In this document: piece after piece, positions 17,353 to 24,735 of the stretch
Layout of the letters: each line of letters opens with the position of its first letter
Numbering within the stretch: the first letter of the stretch is position 1
From: Sphingopyxis jiangsuensis
GTDB lineage: Bacteria > Pseudomonadota > Alphaproteobacteria > Sphingomonadales > Sphingomonadaceae
Length of the DNA: 64,000 nucleotides
Assembly: GCF_016734905.1 (NCBI RefSeq)
Contig: NZ_JAERPO010000001.1
Coordinates: forward strand, 1,240,001 to 1,304,000
Direction of reading: 5' to 3'
Notes under the pieces: generated by a model
Told to the model about the DNA's origin: nothing
Seen by the model: the letters and a program-made list of their open reading frames with translations, nothing else
Database searches by the model: none
Program-made: the position numbers and the translations under genes

Positions 17353-18185
17353 TGCTCAAAATTGAAAACCTCCACGCCACCGTCGCCGACAAGCCGATCC
17401 TCAAGGGCCTGTCGCTCAGCATCAATGCGGGCGAGATTCATGCGATCATGGGGCCGAATGGCGCGGGCAAGTCGACTTTGTCCTATGTGCTCGGCGGGCG
17501 GCCGGGGTATGAGGTCACCGATGGCTCGGTGATGTTCACCCCTCCTCGTCATGCCGGACTTGATCCGGCATCCACGGCTGCGGCGCCGGAATGGACCCCG
17601 GATCAAGTCCGGGGTGACGATGATGGGGAAGCCATCGACCTCCTCGCCCTCGAACCGCATGAACGCGCCGCCGCCGGCCTGTTCCTCGGCTTCCAATATC
17701 CGGTCGAGATTCCCGGCGTGTCGAACGTCCAGTTCCTGCGCGAGAGCCTCAACGCGCAGCGCAAGGCGCGCGGCGAGGAACCGCTGTCGGGCGGCGAGTT
17801 CCTGAAGCTCGCGCGCGAGAAGGCGGGGCTGCTCAAGATGGACATGGACATGCTCAAGCGCCCCGTGAACGTCGGCTTTTCGGGCGGCGAGAAAAAGCGC
17901 AACGAGATGGTGCAGATGGGGATCCTCGACCCCCGCCTCGCGATCCTCGACGAGACGGACTCGGGCCTCGACATCGACGCGCTGCGCACCGTCGGCGACG
18001 GGATCAACAGCATCATGCGCGCACCCGACAAGGCGGTGCTGCTGATCACCCATTATCAGCGCCTGCTCGATTATGTTGAGCCCGATTTCGTCCACGTCCT
18101 CGCAGGCGGCCGCATCGTCAAGTCGGGCGGGCCGGAGCTGGCGCGGGAATTGGAAGCGCATGGTTATGCGGAGATTGCGGCGTGA
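17352..18185 (+). CDS. sufC: Fe-S assembly ATPase SufC with an in-frame repeat insertion
   Basis: A 277-residue ABC-type ATPase that powers SufBCD. Walker A is GPNGAGKST (residues 34-42), the signature is FSGGEKKRNEM, Walker B is LAILDETDSGLD, and the switch His is in LLITHYQRLL. Normal SufC is about 248 residues. The extra 27 or so (residues about 65-90, HAGLDPAS...WTPDQVRGDD) are the translation of a palindromic repeat at 17543-17622. It interrupts the segment between VTDGSVMF and IDLLALEPHERA, before the Q-loop (GFQYP). All catalytic motifs are intact, so the loop is probably tolerated at the domain surface. Confidence 0.95.
   Translation: MLKIENLHATVADKPILKGLSLSINAGEIHAIMGPNGAGKSTLSYVLGGRPGYEVTDGSVMFTPPRHAGLDPASTAAAPEWTPDQVRGDDDGEAIDLLALEPHERAAAGLFLGFQYPVEIPGVSNVQFLRESLNAQRKARGEEPLSGGEFLKLAREKAGLLKMDMDMLKRPVNVGFSGGEKKRNEMVQMGILDPRLAILDETDSGLDIDALRTVGDGINSIMRAPDKAVLLITHYQRLLDYVEPDFVHVLAGGRIVKSGGPELARELEAHGYAEIAA
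17543..17622. repeat. Palindromic repeat, family B, copy 1 (inside sufC)
   Basis: The first stem is GCCGGACTTGATCCGGC-like (17553-17570 area) and the second is CCCCGGATCAAGTCCGGGG, with outer CGTCA/TGACG ends. A second copy with the same order lies at 18209-18279, in the sufC-hypothetical gap. The insert length keeps the sufC frame. Confidence 0.92.
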
Positions 18186-18208
18186 ACAATCGCGCCCGCC
18201 TTTCCTTT

Positions 18209-18279
18209 CCTCGTCATGCCGGACTTGATCCGGCATCCATGACCGCGTGGCCCCCGGATCAGGTCCGGGGTGACGAGGT
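18209..18279. repeat. Palindromic repeat, family B, copy 2
   Basis: It reads CCTCGTCATGCCGGACTTGA, then a complementary right half ending GGTCCGGGGTGACGAGG. The outer ends CCTCGTCA and TGACGAGG are exact inverted repeats. It occupies most of the 109-bp gap after sufC and may act as an attenuating hairpin or RNA-stability element. Confidence 0.92.
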
Positions 18280-18294
18280 GTGGGGAGAAGCGCG

Positions 18295-18606
18295 GTGATC
18301 TTGTCGCTGGCTCTTTTGGCGATGGCACAAGTGACCGAGCCCGTTCCGACCGATGACGAGATCGTCGTGATCGCGCGCCGCTTGGACGAGATTTCGGCCA
18401 GCGTCGGTCGCGATGACAAGGGGCGCTATCATTGCAGCCTCAGCGGCAGCACGGGTCTTGCCCGGCTTGATGACCGTTTATGCCGCGCGGTGACCAGATG
18501 CGTGCAAAAGGGCGCAAGTGACGATCAGACGATCAACCAGTGCGTTGCGGCAAGCAAACCAAAGTTGATCGCGCAGATCCGCAAAGAAGCGCGAAAGAAG
18601 AAATGA
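18295..18606 (+). CDS. Hypothetical secreted protein, 103 aa
   Basis: GTG 18295 is preceded by GGGGAGAAG, so it is a better start than the in-frame GTG at 18280. Residues 1-14 (ILSLALLAMAQ) form a short signal peptide. The mature protein holds EIVVIARRLDEI, three Cys (YHCSL, RLCRAVTRC, NQCVA) and a Lys-rich end. The EIVVxARR start of the mature part is common in small secreted proteins of sphingomonads; their function is unknown. The stop overlaps the sufD start (ATGATGA), so it is coupled to the operon. Confidence 0.6.
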   Translation: MILSLALLAMAQVTEPVPTDDEIVVIARRLDEISASVGRDDKGRYHCSLSGSTGLARLDDRLCRAVTRCVQKGASDDQTINQCVAASKPKLIAQIRKEARKKK

Positions 18607-19331
18607 TGACCACCCTCCCCACCCGCCGCGACGAAGCCTGGCGCTATAGCGATATCGATGCGATCGCCGCCGCATGGCCGCTGCCCGCGCCCGAGAGCAT
18701 CGTCGTGCCCGCGGGCGGCGACTTCAAGCGCGCAATCGTACAGGATGCGGGCGCGATCCATCAGGTCGAGATGAGCATCGGCAAGGGCGCGACTGCGGCG
18801 CTGCACGTGCTCAACATCGGCGGCGCTTATGGCCGCATTGACCTGAACATCACGCTGCACGAGGGCGCCGACTTCACACTCGGCGCGGCGCAGATCGGCG
18901 GCGGCGAGCAGAACCTCGAAATCATCACCACCGTCACCCACGCCGAACCCGGCGCGACGTCGCGGCAGGTTGTGCGATCGGTGCTCGGCGACACCGCGAC
19001 CGGCACCTATCTCGGCAAGGTCGCGGTCGCGCGCGATGCACAGCAGACCGACAGCGAGCAGGACGTGAAGGCGATGCTGCTCGACCGCAGCGCGACCGCC
19101 AACGCCAAGCCCGAACTCGAAATCTTCGCCGACGACGTCAAATGCGCGCACGGCTGCGCGATTGGCGAGCTCGATCCGATGGCGCTCTATTATCTCCAGT
19201 CGCGCGGCATGCCGCCGGGCGAAGCGAAGAAGCTGATGCTGCAGGCGTTCGTCGCGGGCGTGTTCGACGGCGCCGACGATGAGGTGCGGTTGCAGGAACT
19301 GGCGCTCGCGAAATTGGGAGAGCTGGTGTGA
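18603..19331 (+). CDS. sufD: Fe-S cluster assembly protein SufD
   Basis: A 242-residue SufD, partner of SufB in the SufBC2D scaffold. RRDEAWRYSDID is the N-terminal SufD signature. The beta-helix core is followed by CAHGCAIGELDPMALYYLQSRGMPPGEAKKLMLQAF, of which CAHGCAIGELD and YYLQSRG are the family hallmarks. It is shorter than E. coli SufD (about 420 aa) because the N-terminal helical domain is reduced, which is usual in sphingomonads. ATG 18603 or 18606 can serve. The stop overlaps the GTG of sufS. Confidence 0.93.
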   Translation: MMTTLPTRRDEAWRYSDIDAIAAAWPLPAPESIVVPAGGDFKRAIVQDAGAIHQVEMSIGKGATAALHVLNIGGAYGRIDLNITLHEGADFTLGAAQIGGGEQNLEIITTVTHAEPGATSRQVVRSVLGDTATGTYLGKVAVARDAQQTDSEQDVKAMLLDRSATANAKPELEIFADDVKCAHGCAIGELDPMALYYLQSRGMPPGEAKKLMLQAFVAGVFDGADDEVRLQELALAKLGELV

Positions 19332-20572
19332 GCAACCTCCCTTCCCCGTTCGCATCGAGCGAATTCGAGATGCCCATCGGGAACGCACGCCTTCGGGGTG
19401 TCTCGACTTCGCTCGACCCGAACGGCATTCGAGACCAGTTCCCCGGCCTCACCCCCGGCTGGCACTATCTCGACACTGCCGCGACCGCGCAGAAACCGCA
19501 GGCCGTCATCGACGCGACGGTAAACGCAATCGGCCGCGATTATGCGACCGTTCACCGCGGCGTCTATGCGCGCTCCGCCGACATGACGCTCGCCTATGAG
19601 GCGGCGCGGCGGCGCATCGCGGCGTTCATCGGCGCGAAGGAGGACGAGATCGCCTTCGTGCGCGGCGCGACCGAGGCGATCAATCTTGTCGCCTATTCGC
19701 ATCCACGCAAAGGCCGCGTGCTGCTGTCGATGCTCGAACATCACAGCAATATCGTGCCGTGGCAGCTTGCAGGCTGGCAGGTCGACGTCTGTCCGCTGAC
19801 CTCTGACGGCTGCATCGACCTCGATGCCGCCGAAAAGCTGCTCACCCCCGAACACACGATGGTCGCCTTCGCGCATGTCTCGAACGTGCTCGGCAGCCCG
19901 CTCGATGTCGCGCGTGCCGCCGAATTGGCGCACCGCGTCGGCGCCGAACTGCTGATCGACGGCTGCCAGGCGGTGCCGCGCCTGCCGGTCGATGTTTCCG
20001 CGCTCGGTTGCGACTATTATGTCTTTTCTGGGCACAAGCTTTATGGGCCGACCGGCATCGGCGCGCTGTGGAGCGACAAGCTCGACGCGCTTCCGCCGTG
20101 GCAGGGCGGCGGGTCAATGATCGACCGCGTGACCTTCGAAAGAACGACCTATGCCCCTGCGCCGACGCGCTTCGAGGCGGGAACGCCGGCAATCGTCGAG
20201 GCGCTGGGGCTCGCCGCCGCGGTCGATTATGTCGAGACGATCGGGCTCGACGCGATCCACGCGCACGAATGTGCGCTTGTCGCCAGCTTGCGCAGCCAAC
20301 TCGCGCGGCGCAACAGCATCACCCTTTATGGTCCGGAAAACAGCGCCGGAATCGTCAGCTTCTCGATGGCAGGGGTTCATCCGCACGACATCGGCACTAT
20401 CTTGGACGAAAGCGGGGTCGCGATCCGCGCCGGGCACCATTGCGCACAGCCGCTGATGGAGCATCTGGGCGTCCCGGCCACCGCGCGCGTGAGCTTTGGC
20501 GTGTACAGCAACGACGACGATGTCGCCGCCCTGATCGAAGGGCTGTCGCGCGTCGAAAGGATTTTCGAATGA
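19328..20572 (+). CDS. sufS: Cysteine desulfurase SufS with repeat-encoded N-terminus
   Basis: A 414-residue PLP enzyme taking sulfur from cysteine for SUF clusters. The PLP lysine is Lys237 in FSGHKLYGP. The persulfide cysteine is Cys372 in AGHHCAQP, the SufS (group II) pattern. LEHHSNIVPWQ and DGCQAVPRLPVD are conserved. The true family start lies near IRDQFPGL (residue 34). Residues about 7-33 (SPFASSEFEMP ... VSTSLDPNG) are read from palindromic repeat 19347-19425. The only start that keeps the GTGA overlap with sufD is GTG 19328, upstream of the repeat; no ATG or GTG occurs just before IRDQFPGL. Confidence 0.95.
   Translation: MSNLPSPFASSEFEMPIGNARLRGVSTSLDPNGIRDQFPGLTPGWHYLDTAATAQKPQAVIDATVNAIGRDYATVHRGVYARSADMTLAYEAARRRIAAFIGAKEDEIAFVRGATEAINLVAYSHPRKGRVLLSMLEHHSNIVPWQLAGWQVDVCPLTSDGCIDLDAAEKLLTPEHTMVAFAHVSNVLGSPLDVARAAELAHRVGAELLIDGCQAVPRLPVDVSALGCDYYVFSGHKLYGPTGIGALWSDKLDALPPWQGGGSMIDRVTFERTTYAPAPTRFEAGTPAIVEALGLAAAVDYVETIGLDAIHAHECALVASLRSQLARRNSITLYGPENSAGIVSFSMAGVHPHDIGTILDESGVAIRAGHHCAQPLMEHLGVPATARVSFGVYSNDDDVAALIEGLSRVERIFE
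19347..19425. repeat. Palindromic repeat, family A, copy 2 (inside sufS)
   Basis: Arms CATCGAGCGAATTCGAGATG and TGTCTCGACTTCGCTCGA, with CGTTCG and CGAACGG at the ends. The left arm has drifted more than the right. It is read in the same frame as copy 1 (SSExExP ... STSLDxNG). Confidence 0.9.
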
Positions 20573-21039
20573 ACGAGGAACGGGCGATCAAGGTTGAAGA
20601 AGTGACGAGCGTCGAGGCGCCGCCCAAGGCGCGCGTCGGCGATGTCGAGAGTGCGCCCGAAAAGCTCGAACGCAAGCGCGACTATCTGGAAGGCTTCCTT
20701 GCCGCCAAGCCCGCGGCGGTCGATCCGCACAGCGTCGGCGGCGACCTGTACGAGGCGGTGATCGCGGCACTCAAGGATATTTACGACCCCGAGATTCCGG
20801 TGAACATCTATGACCTCGGCCTCATCTATAATGTCGAGATCGACGAGGGGCATGTCGTTGTCACGATGACGCTGACGACGCCGCATTGCCCCGTCGCCGA
20901 ATCGATGCCCGCCGAGGTCGAGCTGCGCGTCGGCGCGGTGCCGGGCGTGGGCGATGCCGAAGTGAACCTCGTCTGGGACCCGCCCTGGTCGCCGCAGAAT
21001 ATGAGCGACGAGGCGCGGCTGGAGCTGGGGATGTTGTGA
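20569..21039 (+). CDS. sufT: SUF system DUF59/MIP18-like protein SufT
   Basis: A 156-residue protein whose last 100 residues are a DUF59 (MIP18/PaaD-like) domain: YDPEIPVNIYDLGLIYNVEI with the conserved DPE, then TLTTPHCPVAESMP with the conserved Cys. SufT proteins assist Fe-S cluster maturation or transfer. The first 45 residues are a charged extension of unknown role (EEVTSVEAPPKARVGDVES). ATG 20569 overlaps the sufS stop; a longer open frame upstream only runs through sufS. A family A repeat separates it from sufA. Confidence 0.92.
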   Translation: MNEERAIKVEEVTSVEAPPKARVGDVESAPEKLERKRDYLEGFLAAKPAAVDPHSVGGDLYEAVIAALKDIYDPEIPVNIYDLGLIYNVEIDEGHVVVTMTLTTPHCPVAESMPAEVELRVGAVPGVGDAEVNLVWDPPWSPQNMSDEARLELGML

Positions 21040-21060
21040 AACAGGCCCTTGAAAATTTTC

Positions 21061-21142
21061 CATTCGCATCGAGCGATGTCGAGATGCCCCTCGGGCCAGA
21101 CGCCACGTCGATGGGTGTCTCGACTTCGCTCGACACGAACGG
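21061..21142. repeat. Palindromic repeat, family A, copy 3
   Basis: It fills most of the 118-bp sufT-sufA gap. Arms CATCGAGCGATGTCGAGATG and TGTCTCGACTTCGCTCGA are like copy 2, and the end reads CACGAACGG. The following GGAAAGGA serves as the sufA ribosome site. Confidence 0.93.
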
Positions 21143-21157
21143 GGAAAGGAACCAATT

Positions 21158-21514
21158 GTGACTGAAACGAAAACCCGCCCCCGTCCCGCCGCCGTCACGC
21201 TGACGGCCAACGCGGAAGCGCGCATCACGAAGCTGATGGCCGCTGCCCCCGAAGGCGCGATCGGCGTCAAGCTGTCGACCCCGCGCCGCGGCTGTTCGGG
21301 CCTCGCCTATTCGGTGGACTATGTGACCGAGGAAGCGAAGTTCGACGAAAAGATCGAAACGTCCGGCGGCGTTTTCTACATCGACGGCGCGTCGGTGCTC
21401 TACCTGATCGGCAGCACGATGGACTGGGTCGAGGATGATTTTGCCGCGGGCTTCGTGTTCAACAATCCGAACGCCAAGGGCGCGTGCGGCTGCGGCGAAA
21501 GCTTTACCGTCTAA
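21158..21514 (+). CDS. sufA: A-type Fe-S carrier SufA
   Basis: A 118-residue HesB/IscA-family protein that carries clusters from the SUF scaffold to apoproteins. The three ligand cysteines are Cys46 (RRGCSGLAY), Cys110 and Cys112 (GACGCGESF). The start is GTG 21158, with AAGGA 7 bp before it, placed directly after the repeat. It is the last gene of the operon and converges on the extensin-like gene with almost no gap. Confidence 0.94.
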   Translation: MTETKTRPRPAAVTLTANAEARITKLMAAAPEGAIGVKLSTPRRGCSGLAYSVDYVTEEAKFDEKIETSGGVFYIDGASVLYLIGSTMDWVEDDFAAGFVFNNPNAKGACGCGESFTV

Positions 21515-21515
21515 C

Positions 21516-22232
21516 CTATCGGCACACCGTCCAGCCCGCCATCCGTTCCGCCATGTCGAGGTGAAAATGGTCGGCGTGCGCGCGATTATAGTCGGGCGAT
21601 AGCACGGTACTGAACAGCCCGCAGGATTCGTCGCGCACGGCGCGCAGGAACTCGCTGCGAATATCGGCATCGTCCCAATCGTTGATCAACGAAATGCGCG
21701 TTCCGTCGGACAGGATGAAGGCTGATACGTCGATCGCATTCGCTGTCGAATGTTCGCTCTGCGCCTCGCGCCCGGCTATTTTGCGGCAATTATAGCTGCC
21801 CAGATTTTCGATCTCGACGACGCGCTGGCCGAAATGGCGAATGGCGAGCGGCTGCACAACGTCGCGTGTCCACAGCATCATCGCCGCGGTGACGGCGCAG
21901 CCGGGCGCGGCGGTGGCGGGGCGCATCGTCGGAACGAAGCGATTGCTCGTGAGAACGAGCCGCTGGCTCGCGCGGCATATCCCCTCGCCGACCACCGGCC
22001 GCATTTCATAGGCCGCACCCGCGCGGTCGAGCGCCGCGAAGCAGGCCGTATCGTCGCTCGCGAGCGCGACAAGTTTGCGGTGCGTCGCCCACCCCTGCGG
22101 ATGCGCGACCTCGAAGCGCGCGGTCGGGTTATGCTCGGGATGGTCACGCACCCACTGCATCGCGCGCACCGCCCCGAATGCCAGCAGCACTGCCACGCCG
22201 AACCATATGAGATAGGGACGAAAACTCTTCAC
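21516..22232 (-). CDS. Extensin-like C-terminal domain protein
   Basis: A 238-residue protein with an N-terminal membrane anchor (residues about 6-24, LIWFGVAVLLAFGAVRAM). The rest is an extensin-like domain: CFAALDRAGAAY, GICRASQRLVLTSN, NCRKIAGREAQSEHSTANAIDVSAF, and CGLFSTVLSPDYNRAHADHFHLDM. The HSTANAIDVSAF and HADHFHLD pairs give the His/Asp set of the LAS-type peptidase fold, so a zinc-dependent cell-wall peptidase is possible. GTG 22232 is preferred; an open extension to 22343 lacks protein-like sequence. The stop nearly abuts the sufA stop. Confidence 0.82.
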   Translation of the reverse strand: MKSFRPYLIWFGVAVLLAFGAVRAMQWVRDHPEHNPTARFEVAHPQGWATHRKLVALASDDTACFAALDRAGAAYEMRPVVGEGICRASQRLVLTSNRFVPTMRPATAAPGCAVTAAMMLWTRDVVQPLAIRHFGQRVVEIENLGSYNCRKIAGREAQSEHSTANAIDVSAFILSDGTRISLINDWDDADIRSEFLRAVRDESCGLFSTVLSPDYNRAHADHFHLDMAERMAGWTVCR

Positions 22233-22269
22233 GCCTGCCACTTGGGGGCAGACACGCCGACTGGCAAGC

Positions 22270-23661
22270 TCAGAGCGGCACGAACCGCACCGGCAGTCCG
22301 TCCTTGGGGCGGGGGATCGGAAGCAACTGCCACTCGGGGGCATAGCCCTCGTCCACTTCGATGCGGTGCGTCGTCAGCAGGTGATGGAAAAAGATCTTCG
22401 CCTGCATGTAGGCGAAGTGCAGCCCCAGGCACATATGCGCGCCGCCGCCGAACGGCACCCACGCATATTTGTGCCGCTCGCGCGCCTGTTCGGGGGCGAA
22501 GCGCATCGGGTCGAACTTTTCGGGCTCGGGCCAATGCTCCTCCATCATATGCGTGAAGGCGGGGCTGACGCCGACCGGGGTCCCCGCCGGAATGCGATAG
22601 CCGCCGAACTCGAAATCCTTGAGCGCGCGGCGCGGGAAACTCGGCACGGGGGGAACGAGGCGGAGCGATTCCTTGAACGCCCATTCGGTGAGCTCGAGCT
22701 CGCCGAGGCCATTGTGCCCGACGCCCTCGCCCGCGGGCGCAACGTCGAGCATCTCGTCGCGCAACCGCTCCTGCCATTCGGGGTGCATGGCGAGCATCCA
22801 CACCATCGTCGTGATCGAACTGGTGATCGTGTCGTGCGCCGCCATCATCAGGAAGTTCATATGGTCGACGATTGCCTCGACGCTCATATGATTGCCGTCG
22901 TCGTCCTTTGCGCGGCAGATCTGGCTGAAGATGTCCTCTCCCGTTCCCTCGCGCCGCTCGGGCACCATGCGACCGAAATAATCGACGAGATAGGCGCGCC
23001 CCTTCGCCCCGCGGCCCATCGCGGTGAAGGGCAGCGGCACCCGCACGATGCCGATCGACGCCTGCACCATGTCGACGAACGCCTTGTTCACCCGGTCAGC
23101 TTCGGGACCCCAAGGGATGCCGAGGAAGCTCGTCGCGGCGAGGTCGAGCGTCAGCTCCTTGATCGCCGGATAGAATCTGATGCGCTTGCCGCTCCAGCGC
23201 GCGACGCGCTCCCTGATGCCCGTATTGAGCGCCTCGGCATAATGGCGCATCGGTTCGGGCTTGAAGGCGACCGACAATATCTTGCGGTCGGCGCGGTGCT
23301 TGTCGAAATCCATCAGCATCAGCCCGCGCGGAAAGAGCAGGTTGAGCACCGGCCCCCAGCCCTGTTCGGACGAGAAAATCTTCTCGCGGTCGAACATGAC
23401 CAGCTCGTTCGCTTCGGGGCCATGCAGCGCAACATTGCGCCCGCCGAAGCTATTGTTGCGATAGACGTGGCCATATTTGGCGACCATCCGCCGCGTGAAG
23501 GCGCGGTAATCGCGCAATTGTTCCAGCGTATTGCCCACCACCGGCAATCCGTCCTCGCCGGGGATATGGTCGAGCGCGGCGTCGGGCGTTCGCGGCAGCC
23601 AATGCTGCGTTTCGGGACCGAAGCGGGTTTCTGACCAGAAACTTTTGGACGGCGCGTTCAT
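22270..23661 (-). CDS. Cytochrome P450
   Basis: A 463-residue class I bacterial P450. The I-helix reads MAAHDTITSSITTM with the acid/Thr proton-relay region. The K-helix ExxR is ESLRLVPP. The haem loop is FGGGAHMCLGLHFAY, with Cys411 as thiolate ligand. It hydroxylates an unknown, probably hydrophobic, substrate and needs a ferredoxin pair not encoded here. ATG 23661 has AGGAG upstream; GTG 23664 is an alternative. It is divergent from the Tyr/Gly-rich lipoprotein gene. Confidence 0.94.
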   Translation of the reverse strand: MNAPSKSFWSETRFGPETQHWLPRTPDAALDHIPGEDGLPVVGNTLEQLRDYRAFTRRMVAKYGHVYRNNSFGGRNVALHGPEANELVMFDREKIFSSEQGWGPVLNLLFPRGLMLMDFDKHRADRKILSVAFKPEPMRHYAEALNTGIRERVARWSGKRIRFYPAIKELTLDLAATSFLGIPWGPEADRVNKAFVDMVQASIGIVRVPLPFTAMGRGAKGRAYLVDYFGRMVPERREGTGEDIFSQICRAKDDDGNHMSVEAIVDHMNFLMMAAHDTITSSITTMVWMLAMHPEWQERLRDEMLDVAPAGEGVGHNGLGELELTEWAFKESLRLVPPVPSFPRRALKDFEFGGYRIPAGTPVGVSPAFTHMMEEHWPEPEKFDPMRFAPEQARERHKYAWVPFGGGAHMCLGLHFAYMQAKIFFHHLLTTHRIEVDEGYAPEWQLLPIPRPKDGLPVRFVPL

Positions 23662-23835
23662 CACTCTGCTCCTTGGCAGGACGGGAGATGATCCCAGCCT
23701 ATCGCGCTACTGACATTGTTGCAAGCAAGCGCATTGCCCGTCCTCATAACCGTTCACCGCAAATTCAATTCGACTCGCATATTCTGGCTCGCATGATGAA
23801 CGGCTCGCACGCGCGGGCCAGCAAAGGAATTTGAT

Positions 23836-24723
23836 ATGTCGAGCGTCCTCCGCCGCCCACTGTCGATCGCGCTTGGAGCGGCCGCGACTGCTGCGCTCGG
23901 CGGCTGCTATTATGGCGACGTCAACGGCGCGAGCTACGCGTCGGCGGGCTATGCGTGCGAGACGCGTTATGGCTCCGGCTATTACGACGCCTATGATCCC
24001 TATGCTTATGACGATGGCTATGGGTACGACTGCTACGACGGCGGCGACTATGGATCGGGCTTTGTCCAGATCGGTTTCGGCGGCGGCTGGTACGACAGCT
24101 ATTATTACCCCGGCTATGGCCTGTGGATGTTTGACGGCTATCGCAACCGCTATCCGCTACGCGGCCATTATCTGAACTATTGGGGTGGCCGCCGCGCGTG
24201 GTGGAAGCATCATGGGCGTCGCGGCGACGGCAATTGGAACCGGCCGGGTCGCGGAGATCACGACGGACGCCCGGGACGCCCCGACGGCTGGAATCGCGGC
24301 GACCGCGACGGCGACGGCAAGGGTCGCCCCGGACATCGGCCGGGACGCGGTGGTGGCACCGATCATCCGCCGACTTCCCATACGCCGGGAGCGCCCGTGG
24401 GAACGCCTTCTCAGCGTCCACCGCGCGACCCCGACGCCGTTCGTCCGCGTCCGAATCGCGAAACGATCGGCGGCGATCCTGTGACATCGCGCCGACCGGC
24501 CATGCGTGCGCCGGCACGGCAGGCTGCCCCTGCTGCGGCGGCTCCTCGACGCGAACCCGTTGCCGCACGCCCCGTGCAGCGCGCGCCCGTCCCTGAGGCC
24601 GCGAGGGCGCCTGCCCCGCGCGCGACTGCTGCTCCGGTCGCACGGCCGGAACGCGCCGAGCGACCCGCGACCCGCGCCGCCTCGCGCGGCGGCGACCGGG
24701 CCAACCGGATGCGCGAAGATTAG
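23836..24723 (+). CDS. Tyr/Gly-rich lipoprotein with Arg/Pro/Ala-rich tail
   Basis: A 295-residue protein with lipobox LGGC (Cys24). The mature N-terminal part (25-115) is rich in Tyr, Gly and Asp (YDAYDPYAYDDGYGYDCYD, then FGGGWYDSYYYPGYGLWMF). Then comes an Arg/Gly/Asp region with RPGRGDHDGRPGRPDGW repeats, and an Ala/Pro/Arg tail. It is very likely surface-exposed or periplasmic and largely disordered. I know of no enzyme like it. High GC and biased composition make the third part uncertain as ordered protein, but the frame is uninterrupted and the signal is good. Confidence 0.72.
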   Translation: MSSVLRRPLSIALGAAATAALGGCYYGDVNGASYASAGYACETRYGSGYYDAYDPYAYDDGYGYDCYDGGDYGSGFVQIGFGGGWYDSYYYPGYGLWMFDGYRNRYPLRGHYLNYWGGRRAWWKHHGRRGDGNWNRPGRGDHDGRPGRPDGWNRGDRDGDGKGRPGHRPGRGGGTDHPPTSHTPGAPVGTPSQRPPRDPDAVRPRPNRETIGGDPVTSRRPAMRAPARQAAPAAAAPRREPVAARPVQRAPVPEAARAPAPRATAAPVARPERAERPATRAASRGGDRANRMRED

Positions 24724-24735
24724 GCTTGGCGCCCG

